A stretch of DNA of 64,000 nt, from the NCBI RefSeq assembly GCF_900109645.1, contig NZ_FOBG01000002.1:558001-622000 (forward strand), given 5' to 3'. This stretch comes from Duganella sp. CF402 (GTDB lineage Bacteria > Pseudomonadota > Gammaproteobacteria > Burkholderiales > Burkholderiaceae_D). The translations under genes and the position numbers were made by a program. Below, one piece after another: positions 36,570-43,764 of the stretch (the stretch's first letter is position 1; every line of letters begins with the position of its first letter). The notes beneath the pieces were generated by a model. The model ran no database searches, had not been told where the DNA came from, and saw only the letters and a list, made by a program, of their open reading frames with translations.

Positions 36570-36663
36570 CTCCCCGAGGATATAAGGGAGTCCGGAAAAA
36601 CGTCCGCAATGTTGCCGTAATGCTTTAAACTGAGTCCGTGATAATTAACGCAGATTGACGCCC

Positions 36664-37536
36664 ATGTCGGAATCTACCCTGTTGTTCGCCCCCGCCGGCA
36701 TGCTGGCCATCAGCCTGATCGCCGGCCTGTTCGGGCTGCTGTTCGGCAGCTTCCTCAACGTCGTGATCCACCGCCTGCCGATCATGATGCAGCGCGAATC
36801 GGATAACTACGTGGCCTCGGAAAGCGGCAAGCCGCTGCCGCACACCACGCGCTACAACCTGGTGCTGCCGCGCTCGGCCTGCCCGCACTGCCAGCATCAG
36901 ATCACGGCGGCGGAAAACATCCCGGTGGTCAGCTGGCTGGTCTTGCGCGGCAAGTGCAGCAAGTGCAAGGCGCCGATCTCGGCGCGCTACCCGGCGGTGG
37001 AACTGCTGACCGGCGCGCTGTCGGCGCTGGTGGTGTGGAAGCTGGGCAGCGGCTGGGCCGGCCTGTCGGCGCTGTTCTTCCTGTACGCGCTGATCGCCAT
37101 GACCTTCATCGACGCCGACACCCAGCTGCTGCCGGACGACCTGACCTTCCCGCTGCTGTGGGCCGGCCTGCTGATGAATGTGAACGCCACCTTTGTGCCG
37201 CTGCAGGACGCCGTGATTGGCGCGGCACTCGGCTACCTGGCGCTGTGGTCGATCTACTGGCTGTTCAAGCTGGCCACCGGCAAGGAAGGCATGGGCTACG
37301 GCGACTTCAAGCTGCTGGCGGCGCTGGGCGCGTGGATGGGCTGGGCCATGCTGCCGACCATCATCCTGCTGTCCTCGGTGGTGGGCGCGGTGGTGGGCAT
37401 CGCCCTGATCGTGTTCGCCAAGCGCGGCCGCAACAACCCGATTCCGTTCGGTCCCTACCTGGCGGCGGCCGGCCTGATCGCGCTGCTGTACGGCGGCCCG
37501 CTGTCGGCCTTCACCCTGAGCGTGGTCCATCCATGA
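36664..37536 (+). CDS. pilD: Prepilin peptidase / N-methyltransferase PilD
   Basis: A 290-residue, polytopic inner-membrane aspartic protease. ATG 36664 (MSESTLLFAPAGML) is chosen over a TTG nine bases earlier. The N-terminal methyltransferase region has the two zinc pairs CPHC and CSKC; the peptidase aspartates lie in AMTFIDADTQLLPDDL and MGYGDFKLLAALG. It removes the leader of type IV pilins and type II secretion pseudopilins and methylates the new N-terminus. The stop overlaps the coaE start (ATGA). Confidence 0.95.
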   Translation: MSESTLLFAPAGMLAISLIAGLFGLLFGSFLNVVIHRLPIMMQRESDNYVASESGKPLPHTTRYNLVLPRSACPHCQHQITAAENIPVVSWLVLRGKCSKCKAPISARYPAVELLTGALSALVVWKLGSGWAGLSALFFLYALIAMTFIDADTQLLPDDLTFPLLWAGLLMNVNATFVPLQDAVIGAALGYLALWSIYWLFKLATGKEGMGYGDFKLLAALGAWMGWAMLPTIILLSSVVGAVVGIALIVFAKRGRNNPIPFGPYLAAAGLIALLYGGPLSAFTLSVVHP

Positions 37537-38141
37537 GCGCACAGCCCTTTGCCATCGGCCTGACCGGCGGCATCGGCAGCGGCAAGAGCACGGTGGCCGA
37601 CATGTTTGCGGCGCGCGGCGCCACCATCGTTGATACCGACCTGATCGCCCACAGCATGACCGCGCCCAACGGCCCGGCCATGCCGGCCATCGTGGCCGAG
37701 TTCGGCCCCGAGTTTGCCGAGCCAAACGGCGCGATGGACCGCACCCGCATGCGCCAGCTGGTGTTCAGCGACGCCGGCGCCAAGGCGCGGCTGGAAGCCA
37801 TCCTGCATCCGCGCATCCGCGACGCCGCGCTGGCGGCCGGGGCGGCGGCCAGCGGCAGCTATGTGATCTACGCGGTGCCGCTGCTGATCGAATCGGGCAC
37901 GTGGCGTGCACGGGTCGCGCGCCTGTTGGCGGTAGACTGTCCGGAGGCGCTGCAAGTGGCGCGCGTGATGGCGCGCAACGGCCTGCCGGAAGCGCAGGTG
38001 CGGGCCATCATGGCGGCGCAAGTGAGCCGCGCCGAGCGGCTGGCGGCGGCGGATGATGTTATTGTCAATAATGCAGGAATCGATACTTTGGCAGCGCAAG
38101 TGGACCGTTTGCACGCCTTATATCTGCAAATTCGCTGGTAA
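37533..38141 (+). CDS. coaE: Dephospho-CoA kinase
   Basis: A 202-residue kinase with P-loop GLTGGIGSGKSTVADMF at the N-terminus, then VDTDLIAHSMT, LEAILHPRIRDAAL and VPLLIESGTW. It phosphorylates the 3'-hydroxyl of dephospho-CoA, the last step of CoA synthesis. It starts within the pilD stop. The order pilD-coaE-zapD-yacG is the standard arrangement in many beta- and gammaproteobacteria. Confidence 0.96.
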   Translation: MSAQPFAIGLTGGIGSGKSTVADMFAARGATIVDTDLIAHSMTAPNGPAMPAIVAEFGPEFAEPNGAMDRTRMRQLVFSDAGAKARLEAILHPRIRDAALAAGAAASGSYVIYAVPLLIESGTWRARVARLLAVDCPEALQVARVMARNGLPEAQVRAIMAAQVSRAERLAAADDVIVNNAGIDTLAAQVDRLHALYLQIRW

Positions 38142-38247
38142 TTTGCGCTAGAAAGGCAATAATGCCTTCGCAACGTTTGTAATTTTGCTTGGCTTGCTTC
38201 AAAATCACGAGAATTCTTTGCAGGTCCATCTATAGAGGGATGTTATT

Positions 38248-39003
38248 TTGATCGTCTACGAATATCCTTTCAACGAGCGCATACGCACGTTGCTGCGCCT
38301 GGAGGATTTGTACGAGAAATTCAAGTTCTTTGTGCATCAAGAACATCCCATGCAGCACCACGTGGCGCTGGCCACCATCTTCGACATGCTCGAAGTGGCC
38401 GGACGCGCCGACCTGAAATCGGACCTGCTGCAAGAACTGGAGCGCCAGCGCCAAACGCTGCTGGGCTACCGCATGAATCCCAATGTGCAGGCCGAAACGC
38501 TGGACGCCATCCTCAACGAGCTCGATGGCGTGAGCAGCGCGCTGGTCGCCGCCCAGGGCAAGACCGGCCAGAACGTGCGCGACAACGAATGGCTGATGAG
38601 CATCCGTGGCCGCACCATTATTCCGGGCGGCGCCTGCGAGTTTGATCTACCGTCCTACTACGCCTGGCAGCAGCGCCCGGCCGAGCAGCGCTTCAACGAC
38701 ATCGCCACCTGGTTCGCGCCGCTGGCGCCGCTGTTCGACGCGCTGGGGCTGGTGCTGCGCTTGCTGCGCGATTCGGGCGGCCCGGTCAAGATGATCGCGG
38801 TAGCCGGTAGTTACCAGCAGATGTTGCAGGGGAAGGTGTACCAGATGCTGCGTCTGACGCTGGATGAATCGCAGGGCGCGATTCCGGAGATTTCGGCCAA
38901 CAAGTACATGCTGTGGGTGCGCTTCACCTCGCAGGGCGGCGACCTGAAACCCAAGCCGCTGGAAGATGATGTACCATTCGAGCTTACCCTTTGTAACTTC
39001 TAA
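38248..39003 (+). CDS. zapD: Cell division protein ZapD
   Basis: A 251-residue protein starting at TTG 38248 (MIVYEYPFNERIRTLLRLED), the conserved family start; AGAGGGA lies seven to ten bases before it. It has the helical N-terminal part (EDLYEKFKFFVHQEHPMQHH) and the beta C-terminal part ending PFELTLCNF that define ZapD (DUF1342). It binds the FtsZ C-terminal peptide and bundles filaments at the division ring. yacG follows eleven bases later. Confidence 0.95.
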   Translation: MIVYEYPFNERIRTLLRLEDLYEKFKFFVHQEHPMQHHVALATIFDMLEVAGRADLKSDLLQELERQRQTLLGYRMNPNVQAETLDAILNELDGVSSALVAAQGKTGQNVRDNEWLMSIRGRTIIPGGACEFDLPSYYAWQQRPAEQRFNDIATWFAPLAPLFDALGLVLRLLRDSGGPVKMIAVAGSYQQMLQGKVYQMLRLTLDESQGAIPEISANKYMLWVRFTSQGGDLKPKPLEDDVPFELTLCNF

Positions 39004-39014
39004 AGTAAGCTGTC

Positions 39015-39188
39015 ATGACCACTGTTGTTGAATGCCCGACCTGCTCCACCAAAGTGGAGTGGAAGCCGGAAAACAAATTCCGCCCGTTCTGCTCGGAACG
39101 CTGCAAGAAAATCGACTTAGGCGCGTGGGCGGAAGAGAAATACGTCATTCCCGCCGCACCGCCTAAAGACGCTCACGACGAAGAATAG
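39015..39188 (+). CDS. yacG: DNA gyrase inhibitor YacG
   Basis: A 57-residue zinc protein (MTTVVECPTCSTKVEWKPEN). The zinc site is CPTC plus FCSERCKKIDLGAWA, a complete C-x2-C...C-x3-C set, and the acidic tail DAHDEE is typical. The length matches the family (about 60-65). In E. coli it binds GyrB and inhibits gyrase. It closes the pilD-coaE-zapD-yacG group before a repeat-like hairpin region. Confidence 0.93.
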   Translation: MTTVVECPTCSTKVEWKPENKFRPFCSERCKKIDLGAWAEEKYVIPAAPPKDAHDEE

Positions 39189-39273
39189 CCACGCGTCGTC
39201 CCGGCGAAGGTGGGCGGTCCGCCGCTGCGGCCCATAGAACGCTTGCGCCAACGCACCGCATATTCAGCATGGA

Positions 39274-39318
39274 TTCCGGCCTTCGCCGGAAGTCATTTCG
39301 CCCAATGGGCGGAATGAC
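39274..39318. repeat. Tandem hairpins between convergent yacG and mutT, REP-like
   Basis: TTCCGGC-CTTC-GCCGGAA (39274-39291) is a perfect 7-bp hairpin. It is followed by GTCATTTCGCCC and GGGCGGAATGAC (39292-39303 with 39307-39318), a 12-bp stem with one G-U pair and a 3-base loop. Fragments such as GTCCCGGCGAAGG at about 39199-39211 echo the first stem. The pattern and the site between two gene ends resemble REP/BIME elements of betaproteobacteria and could end transcription from both sides. Confidence 0.6.
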
Positions 39319-39330
39319 GGTGTCGGCGGA

Positions 39331-39729
39331 TCAGGCGTAGCGGACTTGCTCCAGCCACTCCAGCAAGGGTATGGTGGCTGGCAACAGCGGCTCCACGCCC
39401 ACCGTTCCCTGCCACGCAAACGCCTGCCCTTCCAGGCTCTGCGGCTCGCCGCTCCAGTCACGGCTGATGAAGAAGTGCAGCCGCACATGCGCGTGCGGAT
39501 AGACGTATTCCACACCGCACCACTCTTCCGCCGAGTGGATGGTCAGGCCCAGCTCTTCCACGAACTCGCGCTTCAAGGCTTCCAGGATAGTCTCGCCCGG
39601 ATCGACTTTACCGCCCGGGAATTCCCAGTAACCTTCATACGGCTTGCCGGCCGGGCGCTGGCCCAGCAGCAGGTCGCCGTTCGGCTTGACCAGCACGCCG
39701 ACCGCGACATCAACAGGTTTCTGCGTCAT
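39331..39729 (-). CDS. mutT: 8-oxo-dGTP diphosphatase MutT
   Basis: A 132-residue Nudix enzyme starting at ATG 39729 (MTQKPVDVAVGVLVKPNGD). The Nudix box is canonical: GGKVDPGETILEALKREFVE then ELG. The preceding GQRPAGKPYEGYWEFPGGK is characteristic of MutT. It hydrolyses 8-oxo-dGTP to prevent A:T to C:G transversions. Its start overlaps the stop of the DUF815 gene (ATGA). It is the last gene of argJ-DUF815-mutT. Confidence 0.93.
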   Translation of the reverse strand: MTQKPVDVAVGVLVKPNGDLLLGQRPAGKPYEGYWEFPGGKVDPGETILEALKREFVEELGLTIHSAEEWCGVEYVYPHAHVRLHFFISRDWSGEPQSLEGQAFAWQGTVGVEPLLPATIPLLEWLEQVRYA

Positions 39730-40595
39730 GCCAGCTTCCCTGCGTAGTCCTTGGCAAACTGCCACGCCACGCGGCCCGAACGCGAGCCGCGCTGCAAGGC
39801 CCAGCGCAAAGCATCACCACGCGCATCGGCAATCTGCTGCTCGCTGCAACCCAGCGACGACAGCCAGTGAGCAACGATGGTCAGGTAATCGTCCTGCTTG
39901 AACGGATAGAACGTCAGCCACAGGCCGAAGCGTTCAGACAGCGAAATCTTCTCTTCCACCGTTTCGCCCGGATGCAGGTCGCCGTCCTCATCATGCTTGT
40001 AGCTCATGTTGTCGGACATGCGTTCCGGCAGCAGGTGACGGCGGTTCGAGGTCGCATAAATCAGCACATTGTCCGACTGCGCCGAAATGCTGCCATCCAG
40101 CGCCACCTTCAGCGCCTTGTAGCCGCTCTCGCCTTCTTCAAACGACAGGTCGTCGCAGAAGATGATGAAGCGCTCGGGACGCTCGGCCACCAGGTCGACG
40201 ATATCCGGCAGCTCGGCCAGGTCGGCCTTGTCCACCTCGATCAAACGCAGGCCATCCTTGCCGAACTGGTTCAGGCAGGCCTTGATCAGCGAAGACTTGC
40301 CGGTGCCGCGCGCGCCGGTCAGCAGCACGTTGTTGGCCGGCTTGCCCGACACGAACTGGCGAGTGTTCTGCTCGATCTGCTCTTTCTGCGGGCCGACGTG
40401 CTGCAAATCGTCCAGCGCGATGTTCGACACATGCGCCACCGCCTGCAGGTAGCTCGGGCCATTGGCGCGCTTGCGCCAACGGAAAGCGTAGCCGCGATCC
40501 CAGTCGGTCTGCGGCGCAGCCGGCGGCAGGATGGCTTCCACGCGCGCCAGCAGCGACTCGGCGCGCGCCAGGAATTGTTCGAGGGCGGCCGACAT
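39726..40595 (-). CDS. DUF815 family AAA-type ATPase
   Basis: A 289-residue cytoplasmic protein with Walker A LLTGARGTGKSSLIKA near residue 95, Walker B-like FIIFCDDLSFEE and sensor-type TSNRRHLLPERM. These and the C-terminal RSGRVAWQFAKDYAGKLA fit DUF815 (YqfO/YcjX-unrelated, AAA+ superfamily). Its role is not established. The gene starts one base after argJ and overlaps mutT, an arrangement that is conserved in betaproteobacteria. Confidence 0.88.
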   Translation of the reverse strand: MSAALEQFLARAESLLARVEAILPPAAPQTDWDRGYAFRWRKRANGPSYLQAVAHVSNIALDDLQHVGPQKEQIEQNTRQFVSGKPANNVLLTGARGTGKSSLIKACLNQFGKDGLRLIEVDKADLAELPDIVDLVAERPERFIIFCDDLSFEEGESGYKALKVALDGSISAQSDNVLIYATSNRRHLLPERMSDNMSYKHDEDGDLHPGETVEEKISLSERFGLWLTFYPFKQDDYLTIVAHWLSSLGCSEQQIADARGDALRWALQRGSRSGRVAWQFAKDYAGKLA

Positions 40596-40596
40596 C

Positions 40597-41835
40597 TTAC
40601 GAGCGGTAGTCGGCGTTGATCGACACGTAATCGTGCGACAGGTCGCAGGTGTACACGGTGGCCGAGGCCGCGCCGCGCGCCAGCTTCACGCGCACCACGA
40701 TCTCGCTCTTCTGCATCACGCGCTGGCCGTCTTCTTCCTTGTAGTCCGGATTGCGGCCGCCGTTCTTGGCCACCCACACATCGTCCAGGTACAGGTTCAG
40801 TTTCGACACATCCAGATCATCGACGCCGGCGTAGCCGATCGCGGCCAGAATGCGGCCCAGGTTAGGATCGGAAGCGAAGAACGCAGTCTTCACCAGCGGC
40901 GAGTGACCGATCGAATAGGCGATCTTGCGGCACTCTTCCACGTTCGCGCCCTCTTCCACCACGATGCTCATGAACTTGGTGGCGCCTTCGCCGTCGCGCA
41001 CGATGGCTTGCGCCAGGAACAGCGACAGTTCGGTGACGGCGTCGCGCAGCTGCGCGTACTCCGGCTGCGAGGTCGAGGTCACTTCCAGCGAGCCGGCGCC
41101 GGTGGCGATCAGCATGAAGGAGTCGTTGGTCGAAGTATCGCCGTCGATGGTGATGCAGTTGAACGAGTGGTTGGCCGCGTGCTTGACCAGCTCATCCAGC
41201 ACCGGCTGCGCCACCTTGGCGTCGAACGCCAGGTAGCCCAGCATGGTCGCCATGTTCGGCTTGATCATGCCGGCGCCTTTCGAGATGCCGGTCATGGTCA
41301 CGCTATGGCCGCCGATGGTGACGGTGCGCGAGCCGGCTTTCGGCTGGGTGTCGGTGGTCATGATGGCTTCGGCCGCGTTGTACCAGTTGTCGGCCTTCAG
41401 GCCGGCCACGGCTTGCGGCAGGCCTGCGATGACCTTGGCGGCCGGCAGCGGTTCGAGGATCACGCCGGTCGAGAACGGCAGAATCTGCGCCGCGTCCACG
41501 CCCAGCTGCGCCGCCAGCGCGACGCAGGTCTCGTTGGCCAGCGACAGGCCCAGCTCGCCGGTGCCGGCGTTGGCGTTGCCGGTGTTGACCAGCAGCGCGG
41601 CAATCGGCTTGCCGCTGGTTTTGGCGGCCGCCAGGTGCGCCTTGGCGATCTGCACCGGCGCGGCGCAGAAGCGGTTCAGCGTGAACACGCCGGCCACGGT
41701 GGCGCTCGGCGCCAGCTTCATCACCAGCACGTCCTTGCGGTTCGGCTTCTTGATGCCGGCTTCGGCAAAACCGATTTCAACGCCGGCGACCGGCTTCAGT
41801 TCGGAGGCAATGGGCAGGGGGGAATTGACGGCCAT
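40597..41835 (-). CDS. argJ: Bifunctional glutamate N-acetyltransferase / amino-acid acetyltransferase ArgJ
   Basis: A 412-residue enzyme. The self-cleavage site is in GMIKPNMATMLGYLAFD; cleavage before the threonine of ATML makes the alpha and beta chains and exposes the catalytic threonine. HSFNCITIDGDTSTNDS and the C-terminal TCDLSHDYVSINADYRS are typical. It transfers acetyl from N-acetylornithine to glutamate and, in bifunctional forms, also uses acetyl-CoA. It is first in argJ-DUF815-mutT. In related genomes argJ is often next to secA; here about 9 kb separates them. Confidence 0.96.
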   Translation of the reverse strand: MAVNSPLPIASELKPVAGVEIGFAEAGIKKPNRKDVLVMKLAPSATVAGVFTLNRFCAAPVQIAKAHLAAAKTSGKPIAALLVNTGNANAGTGELGLSLANETCVALAAQLGVDAAQILPFSTGVILEPLPAAKVIAGLPQAVAGLKADNWYNAAEAIMTTDTQPKAGSRTVTIGGHSVTMTGISKGAGMIKPNMATMLGYLAFDAKVAQPVLDELVKHAANHSFNCITIDGDTSTNDSFMLIATGAGSLEVTSTSQPEYAQLRDAVTELSLFLAQAIVRDGEGATKFMSIVVEEGANVEECRKIAYSIGHSPLVKTAFFASDPNLGRILAAIGYAGVDDLDVSKLNLYLDDVWVAKNGGRNPDYKEEDGQRVMQKSEIVVRVKLARGAASATVYTCDLSHDYVSINADYRS

Positions 41836-42025
41836 ATTCGTGATCTCGTGGGTAAAAAGTGGGAGCCGCTATTGTAATGCCTGACGCCCCCCAGTGCGTT
41901 TTTGCATAAAAACTACAAAAATTAGCATGATCGTTCGGTTTAACGTTTTTCCATTTCGTGCCGTACGGAAATTAGTCTAAGGTGTGAACCGAATGCCCCA
42001 TCCCCGCATTGTCAAGAGACGCACC

Positions 42026-42042
42026 TGACGGCACAACCGTCA
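42026..42042 (+). promoter_or_regulatory. Small leader hairpin before the porin gene
   Basis: TGACGG-CACAA-CCGTCA forms a perfect 6-bp hairpin about 30 bases before the porin start. It could be a leader stem or an operator. The 238-bp region between argJ and the porin gene has no other feature I can support beyond AT-rich promoter-like sequence. Confidence 0.3.
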
Positions 42043-42073
42043 TACCAACAATAACCTCCAACGGACTCAATAC

Positions 42074-43285
42074 ATGAAAAAGCACCTGTTAGCAGTAGCA
42101 GTACTGGCCGCCACGGCCCAGGCCCAGGCCGGCGCCCTCGACGATGGCAACCTGAGCATCAGCGGTTTCGGCACCGTCGGCGTCGCCCAGAGCAACACCG
42201 ACGACGTCAAGTTCGCGCGTTACAACCAAGCCGACGGCGTCGGCGACAGCGCCCGCCTCGGCCTCGACACCAACCTCGGCCTGCAAGCCACCTACAAGAT
42301 CAACGACTGGCTGTCCGGCACCGCGCAGGTGCTGACCCGCAAGGCCACCGAACACACCTTCACCACCGACCTGACCTGGGCCTTCCTGAAAGCCCGCATC
42401 AACGATGAAGTCTCGGTGCGCATCGGCCGCGTGGTGGTGCCGACCTTCCTGATCTCCGACTACCAGAACGTCGGCTACGCCAACACCATGATGCGTCCGC
42501 CGATCGAGATGTACGGCCAGGCCCCGATCGAAAACTCGGACGGCGCCGACATCAACTACCAGCACGCCTTCGGCGACCTGAACTTCACGGCCCAGGCCTT
42601 CGCCGGCGTCAGCCGCGGCAAGCTGTTCGTCTCCTCGGGCGCCGGTTCGACCGCCACCTACCGCGCGCCAGCCGCCGGTTTCAGCGTGGCCGGCGAATAC
42701 GGTCCGTTCATGCTGCGCTTCGCCCACGCGCGCGCCGACATGCAGATCAACGACATCCAGCCGATCAACGCCCTGACCACCACCCTGGGCGCGGTCGGCT
42801 TCACCCAGCTGGCTTCGGACATCACCTTCAAGACCGGCAAGAAGATCGCCTTCACCTCGATCGGCGGCACGATGGACTGGAACAACGTGGTCGGCCAGGC
42901 CGAATACGCCCAGCGCCGCGCCAAGGAAGCCGTGTACCTGCCGGACACCAACGCCTGGTACGCCATGATCGGCTACCGCTTCGGCAAAGTGCTGCCGTAC
43001 TATGCCCACGCTTCGGCCAAGGGCGCCGGCAGCTCGGTCACCGTGCCAGCCGCGCTGGCCAAGGTGCCGGCCCTGAACGCCGGCGTCGCCAACCTGCTGG
43101 CGTCGGCCGAGCAAACCTCGGACATCATCGGCGTACGCTGGGACTTCGCCAAGCAACTGGCGCTGAAAGTGCAGGTGGACCGTGTCAAGCCGGGCGCCAA
43201 GTCGGGCCAGCTGATCAATGTGCCGGCTGCCGGCTATAGCAAGGACGTGACCGTGGTAGCGGCCGGCCTGGACTTCGTATTCTGA
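42074..43285 (+). CDS. Putative outer-membrane porin
   Basis: A 403-residue protein with a signal peptide (MKKHLLAVAVLAATAQAQAG) followed by LDDGNLSISGFGTVGVAQSN and many short amphipathic beta-strands; the chain ends in AAGLDFVF with terminal phenylalanine. RIGRVVVPTFLISDYQNVGY is a recognisable segment of this porin-like group in betaproteobacteria. It would form an outer-membrane channel. It is followed at 16 bases by a small phosphate-binding-like protein and then a sensor kinase, which may make a functional unit. The substrate is unknown. Confidence 0.8.
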   Translation: MKKHLLAVAVLAATAQAQAGALDDGNLSISGFGTVGVAQSNTDDVKFARYNQADGVGDSARLGLDTNLGLQATYKINDWLSGTAQVLTRKATEHTFTTDLTWAFLKARINDEVSVRIGRVVVPTFLISDYQNVGYANTMMRPPIEMYGQAPIENSDGADINYQHAFGDLNFTAQAFAGVSRGKLFVSSGAGSTATYRAPAAGFSVAGEYGPFMLRFAHARADMQINDIQPINALTTTLGAVGFTQLASDITFKTGKKIAFTSIGGTMDWNNVVGQAEYAQRRAKEAVYLPDTNAWYAMIGYRFGKVLPYYAHASAKGAGSSVTVPAALAKVPALNAGVANLLASAEQTSDIIGVRWDFAKQLALKVQVDRVKPGAKSGQLINVPAAGYSKDVTVVAAGLDFVF

Positions 43286-43301
43286 TCGGGAGACTAGAAC
43301 A

Positions 43302-43712
43302 ATGAAAAAAATCGCAAGCGCTCTCCTGTTGTCGGCGTTCGCCGCAGCAGCCGTGCCGGCATCGGCCGCCGAAATCGTGGTCATCGTCAGCAAGCAGAAC
43401 CCGGCCACCCGCATGTTCTCGGAACAGGCCTCGCAATTCTTCCTTGGCAAATCGAACCTGTTCACGCCGGTCGACCAGGCCGACGGTTCGGCCATCCGCA
43501 ACGAGTTCTATCACAAGGTCGCGGACAAGGACGCGGCCCAGGTGAAGGCCCTGTGGTCCAAGCTGGTGTTCACCGGCAAGGCCACGCCGCCGAAGGAATA
43601 TCCGAACAGCGCCGAGGTGAAAAAAGCAGTTGCTGCCGATCCGAAGGCAATCGGGTATATTGATAAATCGGCAGTTGACGATACTGTAAAAGTGATCCTG
43701 ACCTTGCCTTAA
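43302..43712 (+). CDS. Small periplasmic PstS-like (phosphate-binding-like) protein
   Basis: A 136-residue protein with signal peptide MKKIASALLLSAFAAAAVPA, then EIVVIVSKQNPATRMFSEQA. About 115 mature residues is only one lobe's worth of a PstS-type binding protein; VFTGKATPPKEYPNSAEVKK and AIGYIDKSAVDDTVKVIL match the C-terminal lobe pattern of that family. It cannot clamp a ligand like a two-lobed protein and may act as a signalling or accessory protein. It sits between a porin and a kinase gene in an apparent operon. Function unknown. Confidence 0.78.
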   Translation: MKKIASALLLSAFAAAAVPASAAEIVVIVSKQNPATRMFSEQASQFFLGKSNLFTPVDQADGSAIRNEFYHKVADKDAAQVKALWSKLVFTGKATPPKEYPNSAEVKKAVAADPKAIGYIDKSAVDDTVKVILTLP

Positions 43713-43764
43713 TTCCAGGGCGTCCGCGTTCGCTCCTGGTGCCACCTGACTAGGAGTGAACGTT

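Noticed and set aside
36954..38141. A 395-codon frame containing coaE
   Set aside because: The N-terminal 193 codons are a shifted frame of pilD; coaE begins at the ATG at 37533, which overlaps the pilD stop.
36664..39188. Possible type II secretion rather than type IV pilus locus
   Set aside because: The order pilB-pilC-pilD-coaE-zapD-yacG and the absence of gspD or pseudopilin genes fit the type IV pilus arrangement; PilD may still serve both.
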